64,000 nucleotides of DNA. Origin: an uncultured Spirochaetota bacterium. Lineage in GTDB: Bacteria; Spirochaetota; Spirochaetia; JAFGXN01. Under the pieces are notes generated by a model, which saw nothing but the letters and a program-made list of their open reading frames with translations, had not been told where the DNA came from and searched no databases. The DNA lies in NCBI GenBank assembly GCA_944390005.1, contig CALXOJ010000002.1, forward strand, positions 62,001 to 126,000, in the 5' to 3' direction. This document shows positions 19,239-28,108 of the stretch, piece after piece. Each line of letters starts with the position of its first letter. Position 1 is the first letter of the stretch. Position numbers and translations under genes: made by a program.

Positions 19239-21557
19239 ATGAAAAAGTTACTGATGATTTTATCTTTATCGATTATTGTTTTTTCCTGTGAGAAAAATCA
19301 GGATATCGGATTACCGGTTATCACACTGATTGGTCCTCTCGAGGTCTTTTTTGATGTAAATGCCGCTTATGTGGAATTCGGTTATAAAGCGACCGACGCT
19401 TCCGGCAGAGATATTTCCGATTCTGTTATCTGTGATTTATCGGCTTTAAACATGTCGCGTTCGGGAAGCTATCAGATTTCCTATATAGCTGTCGACCGAT
19501 TGGGAAGGAAATCGGCTGCCGTTTACCGGACGGTTCATGTCGGAATCGGACAGTCGCCTGTTATTACCATAGCGGGAGATAATCCTGTGATTTTGGCTTT
19601 AAATTCCGAATTTACGCCGCCGTCGGCAACCGCTGTCAGCAGCGACGGCAATACGGATTTATCCGAATCGGTTGTCGTCAATGCGGAGACTGTTGATACA
19701 TCTGTGCCCGGAACCTATTCTGTTTACTATACGGTCAGCGATACAGGCGGATTATCGACGACGGAGATTTTAACCGTGTATGTCCTGGAATCCGACATTC
19801 CGAGAATTGTTGTCAACGGCGACGGAACAACGCCTGAAAATCCGTTGATTATCGAACAGCTGACTTTCGATGCAGGCGTTTCCGACGAAGAGAAACAAAG
19901 TAAAGCGGCGGAGGCTTTTCGAAAATCGCTGCCGACCATAAAAGCGTACGACCTGGAAGACGGCGATATTTCTTATCGTGTTTCTGCCACGGAAAATGAA
20001 GCCTATACGGCGGTTTTGCAGGCAATTATTGACGGGGGCAGTAGTCCCGCCGATCCGGTGACAATGACAGTATCCGACAAGGATGGAAATATGTCAGCCG
20101 TTGAACTTTACATTTCGGTGATTGTCGACAGCACTCCTCCGGTGATTACCATTGCCGACGAGCAGGCTGTCTACGAGATCGAAATCGACATGTGGAAAGA
20201 TCAATGGAGTGCATGGGAAACAGATATTCTGGGAAAACTCTCCGTTTCTGTTAGTGATGACGGCGGTACGACTGTTGAGGTTTTCCCAAAAGATGGAACT
20301 TCGGAGAGTGATTTTGCTACTACCGATTCCGGAATTAAATGCTGGATCGAATATCCCAATGTCATCAATTCGAGTACCCAGGAAGCTTATGCCAATTCGG
20401 ATTTGCAAACGACACTGAAACACAGTACGGGTGAAAATACAAATTGCTATTATTATCAGACTCCGACTAATGAAATTAATACAAAAATGGTGCTCCTGAA
20501 AGCAAAAGACAGTGCCGGAAATTCGGCAGAAAAAAGCATCAAAGTTTTTCTGAAGGATACAACGCCGCCGGAAATTTTGACAGAGCAATCAGTTGTTGCG
20601 TTCGGAGCCACTCAATACTCATGGGATGTAAAAGATAATTCCGGATATAAAACATCCCGTTCTGCCAACATACCTTCTTACACACATAACGGCTCAAACT
20701 ATGGATCTGCAGGATTGATAGCAGGAACTTTCTCTGTCTCATTTTCCGATACGGATTACGCAAAAAACCCTGTTTCGACAACAGGATCGTTAAAAGTGAA
20801 TGCTCCGTCGACCGAGGATTTATTTTCAGCTTATGGAAATTTTGCGGGACAGGATTCTCCGGGCAACGCTAATGAAGGTGATGCACAAGCCTTTACGCCG
20901 ACCGGCTGGGAGCTGGCCGATGCGATAGACGCTCCCGATAATGAGCACACACACGGATACAAACGTTATTGGTATGAAGGTAACACCGCGAAAGAGATAA
21001 CGGGTGTAACAACCATAGGGTCGAGTTTCATTATCTGCGGCGGTATTCGCGATAAAAAAGGCACAGCGAGGGGATATTTGACGTGCGGTTACAGATCTCC
21101 GGTCAGTAATGTGGTTTTGGGTTTACGATCTCTTGAAGTGGAAAGAACATTGTTTCAAAATGTTAAATATCAAGTGTCATATAAGCATAGAGATTTTGAT
21201 CCTATTACGAATGCTAATGGTTTAGGGGGAGATCGTTATCTGGTTGTTCAGCGTCGGTCGGGTAACGGAAATTTTAATGATAACGGCGGCACAGAATTTC
21301 GAATCGAATGGAGTGCCTCTTCTCCGAATGATACTTCCGGCGAAACTGTAATTGCGGCATTAAGAGATATGAAAACTGATCAGCAACCGTTTATTGTTAG
21401 AAACGGGAATATTACCGGATTTTCGGTTCTTTACAGTATTAAAAAAAGCGGAACTAGTTATTGGGATGGTGACTATGGTGCTATAATCGGTAATATTCAG
21501 ATAAAAGCTATCGATTGGCCGAAACGTCAAAATGACGGTTCGGTAGTGTCGCCTTAA
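19239..21557 (+). CDS. Lipoprotein with bacterial Ig-like (DUF5011-type) domains
   Basis: 772 residues from ATG 19239, chosen because AGGAG sits just before it and it starts a clean lipoprotein signal MKKLLMILSLSIIVFSC (Cys17); a longer frame from 19209 lacks both. Two to three Ig-like modules of the DUF5011 kind follow: LPVITLIGPLEVFFDVNAAY ... GSYQISYIAVDRLGRKSAAV, then SPVITIAGDNPVILALNSEF ... GTYSVYYTVSDTGGLSTTEI, and SYRVSATENEAYT near VTMTVSDKDGNMSAVELYIS. The C-terminal half has a Gly/Asn/Tyr-rich region without recognised domain. It closes the operon and is followed by a terminator. Confidence 0.82.
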   Translation: MKKLLMILSLSIIVFSCEKNQDIGLPVITLIGPLEVFFDVNAAYVEFGYKATDASGRDISDSVICDLSALNMSRSGSYQISYIAVDRLGRKSAAVYRTVHVGIGQSPVITIAGDNPVILALNSEFTPPSATAVSSDGNTDLSESVVVNAETVDTSVPGTYSVYYTVSDTGGLSTTEILTVYVLESDIPRIVVNGDGTTPENPLIIEQLTFDAGVSDEEKQSKAAEAFRKSLPTIKAYDLEDGDISYRVSATENEAYTAVLQAIIDGGSSPADPVTMTVSDKDGNMSAVELYISVIVDSTPPVITIADEQAVYEIEIDMWKDQWSAWETDILGKLSVSVSDDGGTTVEVFPKDGTSESDFATTDSGIKCWIEYPNVINSSTQEAYANSDLQTTLKHSTGENTNCYYYQTPTNEINTKMVLLKAKDSAGNSAEKSIKVFLKDTTPPEILTEQSVVAFGATQYSWDVKDNSGYKTSRSANIPSYTHNGSNYGSAGLIAGTFSVSFSDTDYAKNPVSTTGSLKVNAPSTEDLFSAYGNFAGQDSPGNANEGDAQAFTPTGWELADAIDAPDNEHTHGYKRYWYEGNTAKEITGVTTIGSSFIICGGIRDKKGTARGYLTCGYRSPVSNVVLGLRSLEVERTLFQNVKYQVSYKHRDFDPITNANGLGGDRYLVVQRRSGNGNFNDNGGTEFRIEWSASSPNDTSGETVIAALRDMKTDQQPFIVRNGNITGFSVLYSIKKSGTSYWDGDYGAIIGNIQIKAIDWPKRQNDGSVVSP

Positions 21558-21571
21558 AATTCTCGATTATT

Positions 21572-21602
21572 GCGGCCGTTTTTAGTAGAACGGTCGCTTT
21601 TT
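21572..21602 (+). terminator. Terminator of the lipoprotein operon
   Basis: Stem GCGGCCGTT / AACGGTCGC (one G-T pair) followed by TTTTT, 14 bases after the last stop codon. Confidence 0.8.
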
Positions 21603-21607
21603 CAGTC

Positions 21608-21645
21608 AAAAAAAAACCGTGGGAATCATACCCGCGGTTTTTTTT
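21608..21645. terminator. Bidirectional terminator between convergent operons
   Basis: A-run, stem ACCGTGGG / CCCGCGGT with one mismatch, loop AATCATA, T-run. It serves both the lipoprotein operon and the paaK-ior operon coming from the right. Confidence 0.85.
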
Positions 21646-21659
21646 CGGTGCTTAGTCGT

Positions 21660-22973
21660 TCAGCTTTCTTTGCGTTCGTCAATGACCCGCACCGCTTTTC
21701 CCTGACTGACCGGCAGCGCGCCCGGTTCGTGGAGTTCCACCGCCGGGCGGATGAAGACGACCGCCTGCAGGTTGGATTGAATCCGCTTTTGCAGATTTTC
21801 CAGATCGCGGGTATCGTCGGTAAAGACCGAAGAGGTCACTTCGACTTTAACCGTCAGCTTGTCCAGCGGTCCCTGTTTCTGAACCCGAATCAGATAGTTG
21901 TTGCCGATTTCCGGCATTTTCATAATCACTTCTTCGATTTGCGACGGGAAGACGTTGACGCCGTTGATGATCAGCATATCATCGCTTCGGCCGGTCATCC
22001 GTTCGAGCCGGCGGTGTGTTCGGCCGCACGGACACGGTTCGGGAATAAACCGGGTTAAATCACGGGTACGGTATCGCAGAATCGGCATGCCGTTGCGTTC
22101 CAAAATGGTAAGAACCAGCTCGCCGCGTTCCCCGTCGGACAGCGGCTGCAGCGTTTCGGGATTGATGATTTCGCCGATGTAGTAATCTTCCCACAGATGC
22201 ATTCCGTTCTTGTAAACACATTCAAACGCCAACCCGGGACCGTTCATCTCCGACAGTCCGTAAGAGTTGTAAGCATCGATTCCGTAGAGCATCTCGATTT
22301 TTTTTCGAATGTCTTCACTGTGAGGTTCGGCTCCGATATACGCTTTTTTCAGTGCAAAATCTTCGGGGCGGAAACCTTCTTCTTTCATAACGTCGTACAT
22401 ATGCAGCAGATACGACGGCGTAGCGTGAACAACCGTCGTTCTGAAATCTTTCATCAGCTGCAGCTGCCGTTTGGTATTGCCGCTTCCGGAGGGAATCACC
22501 ATCATTCCCAGCCGTTCGGCGCCGTAGTGAAGCATCAGTCCGCCGGTGAAGAGGCCGTAGGTCATCATGTTTTGAAAGACGTCATTTTTTGTGCTGCCGG
22601 TGCAGGCGCACGAACGGGCGTTCAATTCCGCCGCTTTGTCCAAATCGGCTTGCGTCAGGTAAACAACCGTCGGAACGCCGGTTGTGCCGCTTGAGGCGTG
22701 CATACGGACCACATCCGCCTTGTCTGCCGCCAGCATTCCGTAAGGAAACGCTTCCCGCAGATCGTGTTTTGTCGTATACGGAATTTTCCGGAAGTCGGCT
22801 TCGGTTTGAATATCGCGGGCATCGCGGATGCCGGCGTCGTTGAGCCGTTTTTTGTAAAACGGTGTTTTCAGCGCCGCCTCTACCGTTTTCTGCAGTTTTT
22901 GTCTTTGCAGCTCCTTTAATTGCGGCAGAGGCAGCGTTTCGATTTCCTGATGCCGAAAAACGATTTTTTCCAT
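21660..22973 (-). CDS. paaK: Phenylacetate--CoA ligase family protein
   Basis: 437-residue AMP-forming acyl-CoA synthetase (ANL superfamily). It shows the ATP-binding loop SSGTTGVPTVVYLTQ (about 93-107), the YGLSEMNGPG motif, and the C-terminal hinge RTGRSDDMLIINGVNVFP-like block (MTGRSDDMLIINGVNVFPSQ). Length and motifs match PaaK. It is third in an operon behind iorA and iorB, an association known from gut anaerobes, where the ligase interconverts arylacetates (phenyl-, indole-, hydroxyphenylacetate) and their CoA esters made by the oxidoreductase. The direction in vivo (ATP gain from aryl-CoA or activation of acids) cannot be read from sequence. Confidence 0.92.
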   Translation of the reverse strand: MEKIVFRHQEIETLPLPQLKELQRQKLQKTVEAALKTPFYKKRLNDAGIRDARDIQTEADFRKIPYTTKHDLREAFPYGMLAADKADVVRMHASSGTTGVPTVVYLTQADLDKAAELNARSCACTGSTKNDVFQNMMTYGLFTGGLMLHYGAERLGMMVIPSGSGNTKRQLQLMKDFRTTVVHATPSYLLHMYDVMKEEGFRPEDFALKKAYIGAEPHSEDIRKKIEMLYGIDAYNSYGLSEMNGPGLAFECVYKNGMHLWEDYYIGEIINPETLQPLSDGERGELVLTILERNGMPILRYRTRDLTRFIPEPCPCGRTHRRLERMTGRSDDMLIINGVNVFPSQIEEVIMKMPEIGNNYLIRVQKQGPLDKLTVKVEVTSSVFTDDTRDLENLQKRIQSNLQAVVFIRPAVELHEPGALPVSQGKAVRVIDERKES

Positions 22974-22988
22974 AATTTTGACTTCCGT

Positions 22989-23567
22989 TTAATTGGGATT
23001 TTGAAAGCGGCGCCCCGCGTCAAACGCTTTCAGATTGGTTTCGACGATGCTTTCGCCTTTTGACGCGAAGGTTTCCCGGATTGCGTTTTGCAGTCCGTCG
23101 GTTTCCAACGGCAGAAACGAGGAGGCGGCTCCGATAAGCACCATGTTTGACGCCCGTCGGGAACCGGCGGCTTCGGCCAGAGACTCCGCTTCCAAACAGA
23201 TCGAACCGGGGATTTCGGCAATTTTTGCGTAAACGGCATTGACGTCGGGATAATTGCTGATGTTTTTGACCGGTTCGGAGGCCGTAATGACGATTCCGTT
23301 CGGTTTTAAGTAATTCAGATAGCGCAGCGATTCCATCGGTTCCATTGAAATGATCAAATCGGCTGTTCCGGAGGGAACCAAATCGCCGACAATTTCTTCA
23401 TCGCCGATACGCAGATGCGATGAAACTTCGCCGCCGCGTTGGCTCATTCCGTGAACTTCCGATTGACGGACGTTTAAATGTGCTGACAGTGACGCTTTGG
23501 CGATAATTGCAGCCAACGAGAGAACGCCCTGTCCTCCGACGCCGCATAAAATCATGTTGCAAATCAT
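22989..23567 (-). CDS. iorB: Indolepyruvate:ferredoxin oxidoreductase, beta subunit
   Basis: 192 residues, the gamma-type domain of 2-oxoacid:ferredoxin oxidoreductases. The opening ILCGVGGQGVLSLAAIIAKA and the segment QSEVHGMSQRGGEVSSHLRIG are diagnostic. It pairs with IorA to oxidise arylpyruvates to arylacetyl-CoA with reduction of ferredoxin. The start codon overlaps the iorA stop (ATGA on the minus strand), and paaK follows 15 bases downstream, so the three enzymes are co-expressed. Confidence 0.94.
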   Translation of the reverse strand: MICNMILCGVGGQGVLSLAAIIAKASLSAHLNVRQSEVHGMSQRGGEVSSHLRIGDEEIVGDLVPSGTADLIISMEPMESLRYLNYLKPNGIVITASEPVKNISNYPDVNAVYAKIAEIPGSICLEAESLAEAAGSRRASNMVLIGAASSFLPLETDGLQNAIRETFASKGESIVETNLKAFDAGRRFQNPN

Positions 23568-25159
23568 TTTGTTTTCCTCGCTCTTCGTTTGGCGGTTTCA
23601 ATGCATTCCCGAACGGCAAGAATGACCGATAAGCCGCGGTGTTCGATTTCTTCTTTTATGATAGCTGTATTTTTGTCATGCTGCTGAGGCAGCGGCACAA
23701 TGGTGCGAATGTGCTCGGGATCGACGCCTAAACCTCGTACTAACGGTTCAAAACGGCTTGAAGGAATCATCGTCGGTTGTCCGCCGGTCATTCCGACGGT
23801 GCTGTTGTCGAGGATGATCAGCGTCATATCGGTATTGTTCTGAATGCAGTCGATGAGGGCTGTCATTCCGCTGTGAAGGAAGGTCGAATCGCCGATGGTC
23901 GCAACAACGGGGTAGAGTCCCGCTTCGGCGGCGCCTTTAGCCATTCCGACAGAAGCACCCATACAAACAATGGTTTCGATGGCGCTGTGAGGCGGCAGTG
24001 CTCCCAATGAGTAGCATCCGATATCGGAGGTGACCAAGGATTGCGGCTGTTCTGCCAACGCTGCCTTAACGGCCGCAAAAGTGTCGGCGTGCGGACACCC
24101 TTTGCAAAGCGCCGGCGGCCGCGGTACAATAACATCGGATGCATTGACGGAGCCGCACGGCCGCGGAGGCAGAGCCAACGCGGCGCGGACGTTATCGGGC
24201 GTCAGTTCGCCGGTACGGACGACAGTTCCGTCCAGTTTGCCGTGAATCGGTTTTCCGGGACCGAGCAGACCGCGAAGCTGTTCTTCAATGACGGGGTAAC
24301 CCTCTTCGATAACCAGAATTTCATCAACAGATTCGTAAAGGCGGCGCACCTTTTCCGCCGGAATCGGGTAAAACCCGATGTGCAGGCGGGAAAGTTCCTG
24401 CGGCAGATCGCCGGTATTTTCGCGGAAATAGTTGCCGCCCAACCCGCCGGTAATGACGCCGATTTTGCTTCCCGTCAGTTTCAGCGTATTGTACTTCGAT
24501 TCTTCGGAATAGGAGTGAAACTGCTTCTCTTTTTCCAGCAGACGCGCCCAGTTGCGCTTGGCGGTCGCCGGAAGAAGCATCCAGCCGGTTTTATCGGAGG
24601 ATTTATTCAGTCCGTTCTGAGGGCGTTTTTCGGAGAGTCTGACTGAAGCGCGCGAGTGGGCTATGCGCGTTACCATCCGGAGAATCACCGGAACTCCGAA
24701 CCGTTCGGAGACCTCAAACGCCTCCCGCGTCATGTCATACACTTCCTGCTGTGAAACCGGTTCAAAAACCGGAACCTTTGCAAAAGCAGCCAATGCCCGC
24801 GTATCCTGCTCGTTTTGGGACGAATGCATTCCCGGGTCGTCGGCAACGCAGACAACCAGACCTCCGTTGATGGAGAGTAATGCCGAGTTCACAAAGGCGT
24901 CGGCGGAAGCGTTTAAACCGACGTGTTTCATCGTAATCAGTGCCCGTTTTCCGGCCAGCGAAGCCCCCAACGCTTCTTCGTAAGCGGTTTTTTCATTGGT
25001 GCACCACATTGCTTTAAAACCGTTTGCTTCGCTTGCGGCAATCAAATATTCCATGACTTCCGTCGACGGCGTTCCCGGGTAACCGTAGGCGCAGGACAAA
25101 CCCGCATCGACGGCTGCCTGAGCCAGCGCTTCGTCGCCGAGTAAAACTCTTTCAATCAT
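23564..25159 (-). CDS. iorA: Indolepyruvate:ferredoxin oxidoreductase, alpha subunit (no C-terminal ferredoxin domain)
   Basis: 531 residues. N-terminal pyrimidine-binding half (GYPGTPSTEVMEYL, then ALITMKHVGLNASADAF) and C-terminal thiamine-diphosphate half with GDSTFLHSGMTALID followed by ILDNSTVGMTGGQPT. CKGCPHADTF is also typical of IorA. Archaeal IorA proteins run to about 620-650 residues and end in a two-cluster ferredoxin domain; here the protein stops after VRECIETAKRRARKTK, and no CxxCxxC motif follows. Shorter IorA forms exist in gut anaerobes, so this is probably a natural variant needing a separate ferredoxin. GGAG precedes the start. Confidence 0.93.
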   Translation of the reverse strand: MIERVLLGDEALAQAAVDAGLSCAYGYPGTPSTEVMEYLIAASEANGFKAMWCTNEKTAYEEALGASLAGKRALITMKHVGLNASADAFVNSALLSINGGLVVCVADDPGMHSSQNEQDTRALAAFAKVPVFEPVSQQEVYDMTREAFEVSERFGVPVILRMVTRIAHSRASVRLSEKRPQNGLNKSSDKTGWMLLPATAKRNWARLLEKEKQFHSYSEESKYNTLKLTGSKIGVITGGLGGNYFRENTGDLPQELSRLHIGFYPIPAEKVRRLYESVDEILVIEEGYPVIEEQLRGLLGPGKPIHGKLDGTVVRTGELTPDNVRAALALPPRPCGSVNASDVIVPRPPALCKGCPHADTFAAVKAALAEQPQSLVTSDIGCYSLGALPPHSAIETIVCMGASVGMAKGAAEAGLYPVVATIGDSTFLHSGMTALIDCIQNNTDMTLIILDNSTVGMTGGQPTMIPSSRFEPLVRGLGVDPEHIRTIVPLPQQHDKNTAIIKEEIEHRGLSVILAVRECIETAKRRARKTK

Positions 25160-25175
25160 AATTTCTCCTTAACGT

Positions 25176-25204
25176 ATTGTATAATACAGAAGAGATTTTT
25201 TCAA
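25176..25204 (-). promoter_or_regulatory. Promoter of iorA-iorB-paaK
   Basis: Minus strand: TTGAAA (25204-25199), 17-base spacer, TACAAT (25181-25176). An 11-base palindrome TGTATAATACA (25178-25188) overlaps the -10 box. Confidence 0.6.
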
Positions 25205-25214
25205 GCGATTCAAT

Positions 25215-27239
25215 CTACGGCCGTTTGCGGTAGTGGGAAAACTCCATTCCGAATGTGCCGCGTCCTTGAGTGAGGCTTCGCAGAACAGTTGAGTAGCCGA
25301 ACATATTCACCAGCGCGTTTTCACCGCTGATGCATTCGTATCCCGGATGTGAATCGATATGGTTGATGATTCCGCCTTTTGAGGTCAGCGATCCGATAAC
25401 TTCGCCGACGCGTTCGGTTGGCACAATGACGTCGATTTTCATAATCGGCTCCATGATGGCCGGAGAAGCGCTGCGGCAGGCGTTGTCGAATGCCTGCACG
25501 GCGCACGCTTCAAACGCAAACGGAGTCGAAAACTCTTCGCTGAAGTCTATTTCGGTAACGACCGCCTTAATATCAATGCACGGATAACCGAAACTGATGC
25601 CCGATTGGAATGCGTTTTCAATGCCGTTTTTGACGGCAGCTGCAATTTCTTCGGGAATCGAGCGGACGGACGCTTCACAGACGTATTCGTTGCCTTTGCC
25701 CGGGTTGGGGATGACGGTCAGCGTCAATCCCGCGCGGTTTTCCTTGCCTGCGATCATGCGGTTGAAGGTTTCCGTGTGCGAGACGGTTTTTTCAATCGAT
25801 TCGCGGTAGGAGACCTGAGGATTGCCGATGTTGGCTGCCGCCTTGTATTCGTTCAAAAGCCGTGTTGTAATGACGTCGAGGTGAAGTTCGCCCATTCCGG
25901 AAATCAGCAGCTGTCCCGTTTCGGGGTTTTCTTTTACGATAAAAGTAGGATCTTCGGTCTGCAGTGCCTCAAGAGCCTTGCGCAGTTTATCGCCGTCGCT
26001 TGCCGTTTTCGGTTCGATAGCAACGGAAATCACCGGTTCGGGGAACGACGGCGGCTCAAGCAGAAGTTTTTTTCCTTCTCCGGCAAGCGTATCGCCCGTC
26101 TGCGAAATTTTACAGCCGATAAGCACGCCGATGTCGCCCGCTTCCAGCGCTTCCACCGCTTCCGATTTGTTGGCGTGCATCCGCAGAATGCGGGTAATGC
26201 GCTCTTTTTGATTTTTGTTGACATTGATCGGAGCCGTTCCTTTTTTGATAATGCCGCTGTAAACGCGGACAAAAGAGAGAAATCCGGCCTCGCGGTCGTT
26301 TTGAATCTTGAAAATGAGAGCAAGCGGCGGTCCTTTCGGATCGCAGGGAACGGTTTCTTCGCTCTCTTTTTTTGGATTGAATGCCGTCGGAGCGGGAACA
26401 TCGGTCGGACACGGAAGATAGTCGACAATCGCATCTAAAAGCGGCTGAGTACCGATGTTTTTCAGCGACGAACCGGCGAGAATCGGCAGAATTTTCCTCT
26501 CTGCAACGCCTTTTCGAATGACCTCACGGATCAAATCGGACGGCGGTTCGCTGCCTTCCAAAACAATTTCCATCAGTTCATCGGAAAGTTCCGTCAGTCG
26601 GTCGAAGAGTTTTTCCCGAGCGGCTGAGGCCTCTTTTGCCAGCGCTTCGCGGATAACGCTTTCGGTTACGGTTTGCCCCTGGTCTTCTTTTGAAAAATGA
26701 AGCTCTTTCATCTTCAATAAATCGATGACGCCTTCAAATTCCGACTCTTTCCCGATCGGCAGCTGCAGCACAGCCGTTGAAATTCCGAATTTCTCTTCAA
26801 TTTGGCGGACGACACCGGCAAAATCGGCTCCCATCCTGTCCATTTTGTTGACAAACGCAATCCGCGGAACGCCGTACTGTTCGGCTTGCCTCCAAACCGT
26901 CTCCGATTGCGGCTCGACGCCGCCGACCGCGCAAAAAATGCCGACGGCTCCATCCAGGACCCGCAGTGACCGCTGCACTTCGGCGGTAAAATCGACGTGT
27001 CCGGGCGTGTCGATGATGTTGATTTGACAATTTCTCCAGTAACAGGTGGTGGCAGCCGATGTAATGGTGATGCCGCGTTCCTGTTCCTGTTCCATCCAGT
27101 CCATGGTCGCCTGTCCGTCATCGACTTCTCCGATTTTATGGCTTTTGCCCGTGTAAAAAAGTATGCGCTCCGTTGTGGTGGTTTTTCCCGCGTCGACGTG
27201 GGCAATAATTCCGATATTTCTCAGTTTTGACAAATCCAT
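25215..27239 (-). CDS. fusA: Translation elongation factor G (paralogue)
   Basis: 674 residues from ATG 27239, which has GGAG six bases upstream; a longer in-frame start at 27257 lacks this. GTPase motifs: AHVDAGKT (13-20), [11 protein letters not shown] switch I, DTPGHVDF, and NKMDRMG. Domains II-V follow, ending with the [24 protein letters not shown] block. EF-G moves tRNA and mRNA through the ribosome, or splits ribosomes in some paralogues. The gene stands alone, without rpsL, rpsG or tuf next to it, so it is probably a second EF-G rather than the str-operon copy. Confidence 0.93.
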   Translation of the reverse strand: MDLSKLRNIGIIAHVDAGKTTTTERILFYTGKSHKIGEVDDGQATMDWMEQEQERGITITSAATTCYWRNCQINIIDTPGHVDFTAEVQRSLRVLDGAVGIFCAVGGVEPQSETVWRQAEQYGVPRIAFVNKMDRMGADFAGVVRQIEEKFGISTAVLQLPIGKESEFEGVIDLLKMKELHFSKEDQGQTVTESVIREALAKEASAAREKLFDRLTELSDELMEIVLEGSEPPSDLIREVIRKGVAERKILPILAGSSLKNIGTQPLLDAIVDYLPCPTDVPAPTAFNPKKESEETVPCDPKGPPLALIFKIQNDREAGFLSFVRVYSGIIKKGTAPINVNKNQKERITRILRMHANKSEAVEALEAGDIGVLIGCKISQTGDTLAGEGKKLLLEPPSFPEPVISVAIEPKTASDGDKLRKALEALQTEDPTFIVKENPETGQLLISGMGELHLDVITTRLLNEYKAAANIGNPQVSYRESIEKTVSHTETFNRMIAGKENRAGLTLTVIPNPGKGNEYVCEASVRSIPEEIAAAVKNGIENAFQSGISFGYPCIDIKAVVTEIDFSEEFSTPFAFEACAVQAFDNACRSASPAIMEPIMKIDVIVPTERVGEVIGSLTSKGGIINHIDSHPGYECISGENALVNMFGYSTVLRSLTQGRGTFGMEFSHYRKRP

Positions 27240-27396
27240 GGCTGACTCCGTCTTCAATTTATCACAAAAATCGGCTTTTGTCGAGATTCCGCCTCCGCCG
27301 CTCCATTGAAATTCACATTCACTACTGGTATTTTTTTCCGTTTTTCTGTAAAATCAAAAAAGGGGAAACCCGTCAAATCATTCAAAGGAGAACGAT

Positions 27397-28098
27397 ATGG
27401 TTTATTCAGCGGAAGTGGAACATATGTGTCCATTGGCCAAGGGAACTTATCACGGTCCGGCTCCCATTCCCGAAGAGGGAAAGTGGGTTCAGGCGAAAGA
27501 AGTCAAGGATATTTCCGGCTTCACACACGGTGTCGGTTGGTGCGCGCCTCAGCAGGGTGCGTGTAAGCTGACCCTGAATATCAAAGACGGAATCATTCAG
27601 GAAGCGTTGGTGGAAACCATCGGCTGTTCGGGAATGACCCATTCCGCAGCAATGGCTTCCGAAATTTTGATCGGAAAAACGATTTTGGAAGCGCTGAACA
27701 CCGATTTGGTTTGCGATGCGATTAACACTGCGATGAGGGAACTTTTCCTGCAAATCGTTTACGGCCGCAGTCAATCGGCTTTCAGCGAAGGCGGTTTGGT
27801 TATCGGCGCTTCGTTGGAAGACTTGGGGAAGGGACTGCGCTCTCAGGTGGGAACGATGTTCGCGACGCTGAAGAAAGGTCCCCGTTACCTGGAAATGGCG
27901 GAAGGTTACGTCGAAAAAGTGGCGGTCGACAAAGACGGCGCGATTATCGGTTACAAGTTTATCCACTTCGGAAAGATGATGGAATTCATCAAGAAAGGCG
28001 ACGATCCCGCGACGGCGATGGAAAAGGCCCGCGGTTCTTACGGACGGACAACCGAAGAGCAGGGCGCGGTGAAGTTGATTGATCCGCGGCATGAATAG
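27397..28098 (+). CDS. NifU-like iron-sulfur scaffold protein
   Basis: 233 residues. The SufU/NifU-type core is visible as GVGWCAPQQGACKLTLNI, then ETIGCSGMTHSAAMASEILIGKT, giving three cysteines in the spacing expected for cluster assembly (plus an extra Cys11). A further about 110 residues continue to ARGSYGRTTEEQG, longer than a simple NifU domain. It is followed after 10 bases by the GGGtGRT protein, an arrangement I associate with anaerobes, and both share one terminator. The likely role is Fe-S cluster delivery to its partner; which enzyme depends on it is unknown. AAGGAG precedes the ATG. Confidence 0.8.
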   Translation: MVYSAEVEHMCPLAKGTYHGPAPIPEEGKWVQAKEVKDISGFTHGVGWCAPQQGACKLTLNIKDGIIQEALVETIGCSGMTHSAAMASEILIGKTILEALNTDLVCDAINTAMRELFLQIVYGRSQSAFSEGGLVIGASLEDLGKGLRSQVGTMFATLKKGPRYLEMAEGYVEKVAVDKDGAIIGYKFIHFGKMMEFIKKGDDPATAMEKARGSYGRTTEEQGAVKLIDPRHE

Positions 28099-28108
28099 GA
28101 GGGAAGTC

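Noticed and set aside
25605-26438. Long open frame on the plus strand (277 codons) inside the elongation factor G region
   Set aside because: It is antisense to a well-conserved EF-G gene, has low-complexity Arg/Phe-rich translation and no ribosome site; a mirror effect of codon bias.
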